58,637 nt of DNA from Deltaproteobacteria bacterium (lineage in GTDB: Bacteria; Desulfobacterota; Binatia; UTPRO1). The notes under the pieces are model-generated. The model had not been told where the DNA came from and ran no database searches. It worked only from the letters and a program-made list of their open reading frames with translations. Each line of letters begins with the position of its first letter. The first letter of the stretch is position 1. A program made the translations under genes and the position numbers. Shown piece by piece: positions 26,399 to 34,603 of the stretch. The stretch is from contig JAJCZP010000248.1 in NCBI GenBank assembly GCA_029262315.1, positions 1 through 58,637 of the forward strand, given 5' to 3'.

Positions 26399-27177
26399 GG
26401 GGACCCCTCGCGCGCGTGCGGAGCGCGCGGCGTCTCGCCCCGCCGCCGTGCGTATTCGGCGTCCTTCTCCTGGCCGAGCGTGAGAATCTCCGAAGCGTAT
26501 CGCCGTAGCTGCCCTCGCGAAGGTGCGTCGAGGTAGCGTCTCAGGAACCGTAGGCGCTCGGTCGCTGACGCTCGCCGCCCAACGGAGCGCAGCACCTGCA
26601 CGATGTTCTTCTTCCGGCGCTCCCATGACAGCGAAGAGTAGCGCCGCACGCGATCCAGATCGACGAGCACGAACCGCGCGGGCTCGACGGACGCAACGAG
26701 CAGGTTCGCGGCCCGGAGATCCTGCGGATAGAAGCCCGCACCGTGCAACCGGCCGAGATAATCCGCGAAGGCGCGTGTGAGACGCCACCGTGCCTCGCCG
26801 CTCTGCGCCGCCCACACTTCTTCGAGCGATCCGCCTTGGACCCGTCGCGCGATCGTGCAGCTCCACCTCACCAGGCCAAGGACCCGACGCTCGAGCACCG
26901 CGCGCATTTCGGGAACCGGCAAGCCGGCGGCGTGAAGACGCGCCGCCGCGTCCCATACTTGCCCCGCGCTCGAACCGAAAAGCAGCACCTTCCACGCCCG
27001 CTCACGGAACCGTTTCACAACCCACTCGTCGCCGTCGAGTCGCACGGCGGCTACCGTCGCTCGATCCCCACGCTGCAGCACCTCGATCTCTGGCCTCGCG
27101 AGCAGCGCGTCGACGTCCAATACCGCCGGTGGAACCGGTCCCGCGGCAACCCGCACCGTGTAGGCGCGGCTACCCAT
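26395..27177 (-). CDS. LPS core kinase of the Kdo/WaaP family (paralogue 1)
   Basis: 260 residues, small eukaryotic-like kinase fold. An ATP-site Lys in DEWVVKRF, then HGAGFYPQDLRAANLLV (catalytic loop, with PQD where HxD is usual) and the metal-binding DLDR. Family members phosphorylate Kdo or heptose in the inner core. Sits between two glycosyltransferases and overlaps GT4 upstream by eight bases. One of three such kinases in 6.4 kb. The Arg-rich C-terminal tail has low complexity. Confidence 0.85.
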   Translation of the reverse strand: MGSRAYTVRVAAGPVPPAVLDVDALLARPEIEVLQRGDRATVAAVRLDGDEWVVKRFRERAWKVLLFGSSAGQVWDAAARLHAAGLPVPEMRAVLERRVLGLVRWSCTIARRVQGGSLEEVWAAQSGEARWRLTRAFADYLGRLHGAGFYPQDLRAANLLVASVEPARFVLVDLDRVRRYSSLSWERRKKNIVQVLRSVGRRASATERLRFLRRYLDAPSRGQLRRYASEILTLGQEKDAEYARRRGETPRAPHAREGSP

Positions 27178-28321
27178 TCGCGCTCCGTGTCACCCCGGCC
27201 AGGAGTTCGCAGCAGCGCTCCAGATCGTCGACCGCCGCATCGATACTGCGCGCGGACGCGGCCCGATGCGCGGCCTCGGCCAGGCGCTCCCGCACCGTCG
27301 GATCCAACGCCCGCTCGAGTGCCGCGTGGAGGGACGGGCCGTCGCGTGGATCCTCGACGACGAGTTCCGCGAGTGGACCTTTGAGCACCTCGGAGGCACC
27401 AACCATTCGCGAGGTCACCACCGGCAGCCCCGAAGCCAACGCTTCCAACACCACCATACCAAAAGCATCCTGGATGGAAGCGAGGACGAACGCGTCCGCC
27501 GCGGCATAGAGGCGTTCGATGTCGCGACGCGGGCCCGTGAAGACGACGGGTCCCGGAAGCTCCCGTGCCGCCCGTCGCCATGCCGCCAGTCGCTGATCAT
27601 TGCCGACCACGACCAACGCGGCACCCCGAGGCGCATCCCAACGCCACAGCTCCAACAGCAGATCGATGCCCTTGCGTCGGAAGCCGGTCCCCACGGTGAT
27701 GACGAGCGGCACATCGGCGGGGAGTTCGAGCTCGCGTCGGAGGTCGGTGCGGGCTTGTGCCCGATCGACCGACCGAAAGCGAGCGGCATCGACGCCGTAG
27801 GGCAGCACCTCGACGGCGGCGGGCGACAACCCTGGATACGTGGCGAGGAGTTCGTTGCGAGCGAGCGATGAGACGGTGAGCACTTTCCGACTCGCACCCT
27901 GGCGATACTGCCGGCGCTCGATCGCGAGCATCGCGCACTCGTACAGGCTCACCCGCTGTCGCCACGCTTCCCGGGCGCCACGGTCCGTGGCGAGATCGGC
28001 CAGATACCGCCGATGGCACCCCCCACTCGCTCGCATGATGTCCTGGCCGATCGTACGTCCGAACCCGATCACGACATCCGCCCCAAGGCTCCGCCAGACG
28101 CGGGGCGCCGCGGCCGCGAAGCTGAGCAACTTGGCGATTTGCCCGATGCGCACCACAGGCACTTTGTGCACCGTGACCCCTTCGGGAGGCGGGGCCCGGC
28201 ACTGCCCCACGACGAGGTGAACATCATGGCCACGCGCCGCAAGCCTCTGGGTGGTCTCGTAGCAATCCCATTCGGCGCCACCCAGACGATCGAAGCGTTT
28301 GTGGACCAGGGCCAGTCTCAT
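27170..28321 (-). CDS. GT4-family glycosyltransferase (WaaG-like)
   Basis: 383 residues. N-terminal LVHKRFDRLGGAEWDCYET (acceptor-side Gly-Gly loop), middle LPYGVDAARF and ITVGTGFRRKGIDLLLELW, and C-terminal IQDAFGMVVLEALASGLPVVTS. The overall pattern resembles WaaG, which adds the first glucose to heptose II; specificity is an inference. ATG at 28321 overlaps the stop of the sulfatase-like gene (ATGA). Confidence 0.9.
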   Translation of the reverse strand: MRLALVHKRFDRLGGAEWDCYETTQRLAARGHDVHLVVGQCRAPPPEGVTVHKVPVVRIGQIAKLLSFAAAAPRVWRSLGADVVIGFGRTIGQDIMRASGGCHRRYLADLATDRGAREAWRQRVSLYECAMLAIERRQYRQGASRKVLTVSSLARNELLATYPGLSPAAVEVLPYGVDAARFRSVDRAQARTDLRRELELPADVPLVITVGTGFRRKGIDLLLELWRWDAPRGAALVVVGNDQRLAAWRRAARELPGPVVFTGPRRDIERLYAAADAFVLASIQDAFGMVVLEALASGLPVVTSRMVGASEVLKGPLAELVVEDPRDGPSLHAALERALDPTVRERLAEAAHRAASARSIDAAVDDLERCCELLAGVTRSANG

Positions 28322-29538
28322 TCCAGGTAGCCGAGATCACGTAGTCGTTGCTCGACGATGGCTTGCTCGTCCGCCGACAAGGTCTCCGGGGCCGCCGCCC
28401 TCGCCTCGACATCCGAGACGCGTGAGCGAAGTTTGGCGAGCATCTCCGGATGTGCGGCCGCAACATTGGACCGCTCCTCCGGGTCCTGCTCCAAGTCGTA
28501 GAGCTCTTCGGGGAGATCTGGCGCAAAGGGCGCCGCGATGTATTTCCAGTGTGGGGTTCTCCACCCGTGGCGACGTTCCGTCGGCTTGCCGTACACCCGA
28601 CCGCAGGCTTCGACGAAAGCCTCGAGCTCGAGGTCCACGCCCGCGAAGGCCGCGGGCACGAGGCTCACGCCGTCGAGATCGGGCGGTACCGGATGATCGA
28701 GCAGGTCGAGCAGGGTCGCCATGATGTCGATCTGACGAACGAGTTGGCCAACCCGGGTCCCAGCCGGCATGCGCTCGGGGGCAACGACGAGCAGGGGGAC
28801 GCGGATGAGCACCTCGTAGACGTCACTCTCGTGCCCCTCGCGTTTCTGTACCCGCCCGGGTCCGAGAAGATCCCGCTGTAGGCGGTACCAGCGATATGCA
28901 AAGTAGCCATCGATCAGGCGCTCTCCGTGATCGCCATGCACGACCATGACGCTATCGTCCGGAACGGCCGCGATCAGAGGCGCCAACGTGGTGTCGAGAC
29001 TCGCGAGAGCCCGATTGTACCGATTGCCACCGTGGTCACGCCCCTGATGAGCGGCGCTGACCTTGCGCGGAGTGTGCAGTTCCCAGAGGTGAAGGAAGAG
29101 AAACCACGGCTCCGGAAGCTCACGCTGTCTCACACGCCGAATCAGCTCCTGCCCCCACTCGTCCGAGAGGTAGACCGAGGCCGGGCGCACGTTGTACTCG
29201 ACGAATCCGCGATCGACGCCGCTCTCGGGCCCGAGTGGTCCAGTGACCTCGGCGATCGTATGGTACCCGGCATCGCGCAGGAGCTCCGGGAGCGTTGCGA
29301 GGGTCGGATGAAGCCGCTCGCCGCCGATCGAGCGCACGCCATGCCGTGGAGAATATGTGCCGGTCAGCATCGACGCGACACAGGGCGTCGTTGTCGATGT
29401 CGACGCGATGGCCTGCTCGAAGCGCACTCCGCGCGCACGCAGAGAGTCCAGCGTCGGAGTCTCCACGTCGCGACCGCCGAGCGCGTCCGCACGCATGCAG
29501 TCGACCAGGAGCAGCAGGACGTTCGGCATCTGGCTCAC
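28318..29538 (-). CDS. Sulfatase-superfamily protein without the formylglycine motif
   Basis: 406 residues, alkaline phosphatase/sulfatase fold. Metal-binding LLVDCMRADAL near the N-terminus (Asp13; Asp-Asp of sulfatases is Asp-Cys here) and HGDHGER in the middle. Where sulfatases have C/S-x-P-x-R, this protein has T50-T-P-C-V followed by ASMLTG. The formylglycine cysteine is replaced by Thr and the Arg by Val. Thr is the nucleophile in phosphoethanolamine and phosphoglycerol transferases, so a phosphotransfer role on LPS is possible (inference). No signal peptide or membrane helix is seen. Start GTG 29538 overlaps the kinase stop; ATG at 29529 is an alternative. Confidence 0.85.
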   Translation of the reverse strand: MSQMPNVLLLLVDCMRADALGGRDVETPTLDSLRARGVRFEQAIASTSTTTPCVASMLTGTYSPRHGVRSIGGERLHPTLATLPELLRDAGYHTIAEVTGPLGPESGVDRGFVEYNVRPASVYLSDEWGQELIRRVRQRELPEPWFLFLHLWELHTPRKVSAAHQGRDHGGNRYNRALASLDTTLAPLIAAVPDDSVMVVHGDHGERLIDGYFAYRWYRLQRDLLGPGRVQKREGHESDVYEVLIRVPLLVVAPERMPAGTRVGQLVRQIDIMATLLDLLDHPVPPDLDGVSLVPAAFAGVDLELEAFVEACGRVYGKPTERRHGWRTPHWKYIAAPFAPDLPEELYDLEQDPEERSNVAAAHPEMLAKLRSRVSDVEARAAAPETLSADEQAIVEQRLRDLGYLE

Positions 29539-30362
29539 GAAGCGGGCCCCCCGGTCGAGGCGCGCATCAGCTCGCGAAAGCTGACGCGCGTGGCGTAGTC
29601 ACGGGGTACGCCATCGAAGCGCTGCCGACGTTGAATGGTCTTTCGTACGACCCACCCGAGCCGGCGCCGCGCGAGCGTGGCATCCCAATCGCGCGCCCGC
29701 GTGTATGCCCGGTACACGCGCAATCGGTCGGTGACCGACACCCCAGGAAGCACATGCCGATTCAACTGCACGAGATTTCGGCGCACTCGCCACCATGAAG
29801 ACGCCCAGTGCCCGGCTACCGTGCGGTCGAGATCGAGAAACACGACCCGCCCCTCGTCTACCCACACGTTGCTCGGCACGAGATCGCCGGCGGTAAAGTT
29901 GGCCTGATGCAGCCGGGCGACTGCCGTTCCGAGCGCCCGGAGCGTGGCACGCTTCGTGTCGAGTTGCCGATCAGTCCGCGCGAGCTCGACGGCCACCGGC
30001 GTCCCGGTGAGGGCTGCGGTCGCCACCCACGCACCACGGAGGAATGGACCGCATCGTCGCTCGCCAATCGCCAACACCTCGGGCACGACGAAGCTCTCTG
30101 CCGCCAATCGAGCGCTGATCCGCTGGACGTGCCGCGCCTTCGACGGACGCAGGCAGTCCTTCAGCATGGTGAGCCGACCATACGAGTGGTAGTTCTTGAC
30201 ATAGACATCGCGTCCCCCCGACGACCAGTGATGCGTCGTGGCATGCTTCGACCCGTGCACGGGCGACGTTGCACGGGCCTCGCCAACCACGGCCGTCCAT
30301 CTCTCCGGGCTCCACGGATCCCCCCTCCGAACGAACACGCGCCACTTCCCGTCCGGTGTCAC
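29535..30362 (-). CDS. LPS core kinase of the Kdo/WaaP family (paralogue 2)
   Basis: 275 residues. Contains GRDVYVKNYHSYGR (Lys of the ATP site), LHQANFTAGDLVPSNVWV (catalytic loop with AGD in place of HxD; Asp and Asn kept) and the metal-binding LDLDR. The C-terminal third is basic and aromatic, consistent with binding at the inner membrane. Likely phosphorylates an inner-core sugar. Start GTG at 30362 overlaps the heptosyltransferase stop (GTGA); the longer ORF to 30470 is antiparallel noise. Confidence 0.82.
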   Translation of the reverse strand: MTPDGKWRVFVRRGDPWSPERWTAVVGEARATSPVHGSKHATTHHWSSGGRDVYVKNYHSYGRLTMLKDCLRPSKARHVQRISARLAAESFVVPEVLAIGERRCGPFLRGAWVATAALTGTPVAVELARTDRQLDTKRATLRALGTAVARLHQANFTAGDLVPSNVWVDEGRVVFLDLDRTVAGHWASSWWRVRRNLVQLNRHVLPGVSVTDRLRVYRAYTRARDWDATLARRRLGWVVRKTIQRRQRFDGVPRDYATRVSFRELMRASTGGPAS

Positions 30363-31369
30363 CGCCGCCCCTCGAGTACCGCATCGATCCGTCCGAGCAC
30401 ACGCTGTGCGGTAATGGCCGTCATGCAGCGCCGACCGATCGGACAGTGGCGGAGATAGCACGGGGCGCACGGAACACGTCCGACCACCACCAGATCCTCC
30501 GAGCCCGCTGGCGCCGAGCGTGCCGGCGTAGTGGCTCCCCAGAGCGACACTACGGGAGTCTCGGCCGCCGCGGCCAAGTGCATAGGTCCCGAATCGGGAC
30601 CGACGGCCAGCCGCGCCCGCTCCAGGATGCCGTACGATTCACGGAGATTCGTCCGCCCGACGAGGTTTGTCACGGGCACGAGTCGCGCTACTTCCGCCGC
30701 GATTCCTGCCACATCCTGGCCACCCAGAAGCACGGTATCGAGCCCACGATCGGCTAACCCGCCGGCGACCGCGGCGAAGCGGTCCGCAAACCAGAGGCGG
30801 CTCGCCCATGTCGAGCCGAGAAAGAGCGCTCCGAAGGGTCGCGCCAGCGGGCGCACGATTTCCTCGACACGGCTACGCTCGGCGGCGGTCAGCGTCAGCC
30901 CGAACGTCACGGGAGTTGGAGGAAGCTCGAGCCAGTCGCCGAAGCGTTGGTACTGTTCGAGCTTCCAGCCTCGTGCGGCAACACGTTCGATGTGGTGCGT
31001 GTTCCACATCCAATTGAACTCTTTCGCGTTGCGGCGATGAAAGCCGAGGCGAATCGGTGCCCGCGACGCGAAGCTCACCAATCCGCTCTTTGCATGCCTC
31101 TGGAGATCCAGTGTCAGGTCCGCCCCGTAGGCCCGCACCGCGCCGAGAAAGCGGCTGAACGCGCGCAGCCCCAGTCCTCGCTCGAACACCAGACGCGTGT
31201 CGATCGCGGGGTGATGTTCCAAGAGCGGCGCTGCCACGGGTTCGACTGCCCACGCAATATGCGCGTGCGGATGGCTCGCGCGTAGCCGCTGCGCCAAAGG
31301 AAGCGCACGCACGACATCGCCGATCGCACCGAGCAGTACGATGAGAATCCGCTCCGCGGTCGGCTTCAT
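30359..31369 (-). CDS. LPS heptosyltransferase (GT9)
   Basis: 336 residues. Transfers heptose from ADP-heptose to the Kdo/heptose core. GT9 signatures: LLGAIGDVVRALPLAQRLR at the N-terminus, FLGSTWASRLWFADRF in the middle and VGPDSGPMHLAAAAETPVVSLWGAT near the C-terminus. A Cys-rich tail (CAPCYLRHCPIGRRCM) is common in this family. May act as heptosyltransferase I or III; waaF lies 1.4 kb upstream in the same unit. ATG start at 31369 overlaps the KdkA-like stop. Confidence 0.92.
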   Translation of the reverse strand: MKPTAERILIVLLGAIGDVVRALPLAQRLRASHPHAHIAWAVEPVAAPLLEHHPAIDTRLVFERGLGLRAFSRFLGAVRAYGADLTLDLQRHAKSGLVSFASRAPIRLGFHRRNAKEFNWMWNTHHIERVAARGWKLEQYQRFGDWLELPPTPVTFGLTLTAAERSRVEEIVRPLARPFGALFLGSTWASRLWFADRFAAVAGGLADRGLDTVLLGGQDVAGIAAEVARLVPVTNLVGRTNLRESYGILERARLAVGPDSGPMHLAAAAETPVVSLWGATTPARSAPAGSEDLVVVGRVPCAPCYLRHCPIGRRCMTAITAQRVLGRIDAVLEGRR

Positions 31370-32754
31370 CCCTTCTCCCAGTAGACCCGGGGTACGATGG
31401 CACGCACCTCGGCGTCCATCCCGGCGACACGAGCCAAGGAGCGGTCGAGGCGCCGCAAGGCCCGGCGGCGCTCTGCGGAGGAGACCGGCGCGCCGATTCG
31501 CGCGCGATCGAGATCGAGAATAAACGCCTCCAGCTCGTCTCCGCGCGGAACCAGCAGGATGTTGCTCGCGTTCAGATCACGATGATGAAGCCCGCGGTCG
31601 TGCATCAGACGCACGACGTGCGCGGTCGTGCGCAGGAGCCGCTCGCGCATGGGGCCGGTCGACTTCACGAGGCACCGGTCGAGCACATTCCCGCCCTCGA
31701 TCTCGCGCGTCACGATCGCTCCTCGATACCGGCCGACTCCGACGCGGTCCACCCGAACGGCGAGCACTTCTGGTACGGGGATACCGCTGGCCCTGGCCCC
31801 CTCGGTCACGGTCAACTCGCGGAGGGGGCGCGGCAAGCCGCCGGCCACAAAGGTGTCACGCGTAACCCGGCTCGGTAGTCCACCGCGCCGGTACCAGCGC
31901 AGCATCGCGGGGGGCGTATCAGCAGTGCGAAGCGCCCAGGTCGATCCACGACCTCCGTCGAGGAGACGGCCGCCTTCGACCTCGTCGGGCGATGCTGCGA
32001 GCAGGACGCGCTCCAGATCGGGCCCTATGTCATCGCGAAGGACGATGGCACCATCGGGCGTCTCCCGACGTCGAAAGCACGGTGGCACTGCGGCACGAGA
32101 GCGGAGGTTGTCGGCGGCCTCCCAGATCTTTCCGGCGGTCAGCACCTCTTCATAGGACTCGATCACGGAGAGAATGAACCCGGGAACGCCGTCGGACCGG
32201 CGCCGCCACAGACGGCGGACGAACGCCTGTGCCGGCCGCCACACGAAGTCTGCCGCTGAGACCTCGACACGCGCCATCGCCGCGCGTCGCGCCCGGTCGT
32301 CGAGAACGGCAATCACGCTATGGAGATCCGCGAATCGGACCAGGACACCTCCCCGGCACGCGACAACCGGTCCGACCGTGTCGGGATCGCCATCCCACGC
32401 GAACACCACGGGCGCACTCGCGAGACGCCGCCCCAGTAGCTCAACCGACATCGGTGCCCGGAAGGACCGGGCGCCGCCATGCTCGGCGTGGTCCCGAAGC
32501 TCGCTCAGCAGTTCGGCGGAGAGCGACTCGCCAGCCTCCAGGATCACGATTCGACCGTCGGGACACTCCGCGCGCAACCTTCGCGCCGCATCGACGCGAT
32601 CCCCTGCCAGCACAGACAGCACCTGGACTCCAGAAGGCACCTGCGCCGTGCAGTCCGCCGGACGGAGCAAGTATGTGGGAATTCCCGCCGCACTCGCGAC
32701 CGAAACCGCCGGGTCGACAGCAGGATCCGCCTGCATGACTCCTACCGCGCGCAT
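31366..32754 (-). CDS. KdkA-like Kdo kinase fused to a degenerate GT2 (WaaE-like) domain
   Basis: 462 residues, two parts. Residues about 265-440 are a Kdo kinase: WYRRGG, YRGAIVTREI, catalytic HHRDLNASNILL (391-398) and metal-binding DLDR (414-417); the motifs match KdkA better than WaaP. Residues 1-220 parallel the GT2 protein at 25619-26398: ILEAGESLSAELLSEL against NLDADERVSPALRSEA, and RPAQAFVRRLW ... AGKIWE against RPTWRFFRFYV ... YAKLWE. The GT2 metal motif DxD has become EAG and the nucleotide-binding start is lost, so this half is probably not catalytic. I chose ATG 32754 (GAGG eight bases upstream); GTG 32760 is possible. Confidence 0.85.
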   Translation of the reverse strand: MRAVGVMQADPAVDPAVSVASAAGIPTYLLRPADCTAQVPSGVQVLSVLAGDRVDAARRLRAECPDGRIVILEAGESLSAELLSELRDHAEHGGARSFRAPMSVELLGRRLASAPVVFAWDGDPDTVGPVVACRGGVLVRFADLHSVIAVLDDRARRAAMARVEVSAADFVWRPAQAFVRRLWRRRSDGVPGFILSVIESYEEVLTAGKIWEAADNLRSRAAVPPCFRRRETPDGAIVLRDDIGPDLERVLLAASPDEVEGGRLLDGGRGSTWALRTADTPPAMLRWYRRGGLPSRVTRDTFVAGGLPRPLRELTVTEGARASGIPVPEVLAVRVDRVGVGRYRGAIVTREIEGGNVLDRCLVKSTGPMRERLLRTTAHVVRLMHDRGLHHRDLNASNILLVPRGDELEAFILDLDRARIGAPVSSAERRRALRRLDRSLARVAGMDAEVRAIVPRVYWEKG

Positions 32755-32769
32755 CGGCACGGCCTCGCG

Positions 32770-33807
32770 TCAGGCGGCCAGCGCGCGTGCACGCTCGACC
32801 GCGACCGCGACGTCCTCGACGCGAATGAGCTCCATGCAGTCATCCGTCCCTCGCGGGCAACGCTCGGCCCCATGCCGCCCACACGGCCGGCATTCGAGAT
32901 CCGTCTGCGCGATCTGCGCATGCTCACTGCGTGGCCCGTAGCCCTGCTCGGGAACGGTGGCGCAGAAAATCGCGACCTGCGGCACACCGACGGCGGTCGC
33001 CAAGTGCATCGGCGCGCTGTCGTTGCTCACCACGACGCTCATCTCGGCCAATACGGCGGCCAGTACGGTAAGATCTGTCGCCCCGCCAAGATCGAGGCCT
33101 CGGCCGTCGGCGCGTTCGTGGACGAGGCGGGTCAGTTCTCGTTCGTCCGGCGATCCCAACAGGACACAAGCGTAGCCCGCGGCCTCGAGGCGTCGTACGA
33201 GCTCGGCATAGGCTGACGCGGGCCATCGCTTGGTCCGCCACACCGAACCGGGGCAGATGCCGGCCAACGGGCGCCCGGTGGCCCGTGCGGGCGCCAGCAA
33301 GGCGTGCGCCTGGCGGCACGCCTCCTGGTCGAGCGCGAGCGATGGCTGCGGGGTCGTCCCCAACGCGCCGAACGGGCGCATCAGTTGGAGCAGGCGCTCA
33401 CAATCGTGCAGAGCCAACGGCCGCGGCACACGCTCCGTGTAGAGGCTCGCCGCCGGGGCGCCCGCGAACCCGACTCGACGCGGTATTCCCGCCAGCAGCA
33501 GAAGGGCCCCCGTGCGCCATGACTTGTGAGCCGCCAGCGCCAGCGCGTAGCGCCGCCGCCGCAATCGACGGCCGAGCGCCAGCATGCCGCGCAGGCCGCG
33601 ATCGGCACCGCGCTTGTCGTCGATCTCCACCCGATCGACGGCTGGGTGATGGGCCATCAGCGGGGCCGCGGCCGGCGTGACCAGCAGCGTGACCTCCGCC
33701 TCCGGGAATCGTTGGCGCAGCACCTGGAGAAGCGGGGTCGTGAGCACCACGTCGCCGAGAAACCCGGTCTGGACGACCAGGATGCACTCGCCCGACGGCG
33801 CGCTCAC
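32770..33807 (-). CDS. waaF: LPS heptosyltransferase II-type (GT9)
   Basis: 345 residues. N-terminal VVQTGFLGDVVLTTPLLQVLR, donor-site CPGSVWRTKRWP and SNDSAPMHLATAVGVPQVAIF, and a Cys-bearing C-terminus (ECRPCGRHGAERCPRGTDDC). This set fits heptosyltransferase II, which adds the second heptose. Start GTG at 33807 overlaps the Trm112-like stop (GTGA). The gene symbol is by family likeness; I or II cannot be fixed by eye. Confidence 0.9.
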   Translation of the reverse strand: MSAPSGECILVVQTGFLGDVVLTTPLLQVLRQRFPEAEVTLLVTPAAAPLMAHHPAVDRVEIDDKRGADRGLRGMLALGRRLRRRRYALALAAHKSWRTGALLLLAGIPRRVGFAGAPAASLYTERVPRPLALHDCERLLQLMRPFGALGTTPQPSLALDQEACRQAHALLAPARATGRPLAGICPGSVWRTKRWPASAYAELVRRLEAAGYACVLLGSPDERELTRLVHERADGRGLDLGGATDLTVLAAVLAEMSVVVSNDSAPMHLATAVGVPQVAIFCATVPEQGYGPRSEHAQIAQTDLECRPCGRHGAERCPRGTDDCMELIRVEDVAVAVERARALAA

Positions 33808-33974
33808 TCCAGTTTCCGAGCCTCGTCGATCAACATGACCGGGATGTCGTCCACGATCGGGTATTCCAAACGACAGCCCTCACAGGCAAGCGCATCGGCG
33901 GCTGCGTTCAGCTTCACCGGCTGCTTGCACTTCGGACATGCGAGTATGTCGAGCAGTTCCTGACTGACGGCCAT
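33804..33974 (-). CDS. Trm112-family small zinc-ribbon protein
   Basis: 56 residues. Two cysteine pairs (CPKC near residue 13, CEGC further on) form a zinc ribbon, followed by EYPIVDDIPVML, the conserved end of the Trm112/UPF0434 family. In bacteria this gene often sits beside lpxK, as here (YcaR in E. coli). Excellent ribosome site (AGGAGGTGAAA before ATG at 33974); the longer ORF from 34022 is rejected. Biochemical role in bacteria is not settled. Confidence 0.92.
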   Translation of the reverse strand: MAVSQELLDILACPKCKQPVKLNAAADALACEGCRLEYPIVDDIPVMLIDEARKLE

Positions 33975-33976
33975 TT

Positions 33977-34603
33977 TCACCTCCTGCGGCGGAACCGCTG
34001 GCGCGCGTCGTCTATAATCCACTCTGCGGCAGTACGAAAGCTCGTGACAATTCGATCTGCTCGAAGGCCCTGCCCCTCCGGGTCCAGCGCCCTAGCCGTC
34101 CGCCGCCCGTGGCCCGTGAGGACGAGGACGCCGCGGGCGCCGACCGTTGCCGCCAACCCGAGATCGGCGGCACTATCTCCCACGACATAGCTCGCCTGGA
34201 GATCCAGCCCTAGCTCACGGACCGCGCGCCGGACGAGGCCACTGCCCGGTTTCCGGCACCGGCACGTGCCCGTCCAGTCGGGGTGGTGCGGGCAGGCGTA
34301 GATCCCGTCCAGGAGGGCCCCCTGCCGGGCCAGACGGGAGCTCAAGACGCGGTGGATCTGCTCGAGACCGGGGAGATCGAGCAGGCCGCGAGCCACGGCG
34401 GACTGATTCGTCACCATGACGACCGCGAATCCGGCGCGGCGAAGCCTCCGCACCCCCTCGGCTGCCCCGCGGATGAGCCGGAGATCGCGGACCCGCCTCA
34501 GATAGTGCACCTCACGATTCAGGGTACCGTCACGGTCGACGAACACCGCGGGCCGTCGGGGTCCACGCCCGCCACGCCCTGCCGCGAGCGCCCGACGCCT
34601 CAC
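33977..34603 (-). CDS. gmhB: D-glycero-D-manno-heptose 1,7-bisphosphate phosphatase
   Basis: 208 residues, HAD superfamily. Removes the C7 phosphate in ADP-heptose synthesis, between the two HldE activities. Motif I FVDRDGTLNRE, motif II VTNQSA, the zinc loop CPHHPDWTGTCRCRKP typical of GmhB, and motif IV VVGDSAADLGLA. Start GTG at 34603 overlaps the lpxK stop; the 18 basic residues before the first motif may be partly untranslated. Confidence 0.94.
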   Translation of the reverse strand: MRRRALAAGRGGRGPRRPAVFVDRDGTLNREVHYLRRVRDLRLIRGAAEGVRRLRRAGFAVVMVTNQSAVARGLLDLPGLEQIHRVLSSRLARQGALLDGIYACPHHPDWTGTCRCRKPGSGLVRRAVRELGLDLQASYVVGDSAADLGLAATVGARGVLVLTGHGRRTARALDPEGQGLRADRIVTSFRTAAEWIIDDARQRFRRRR

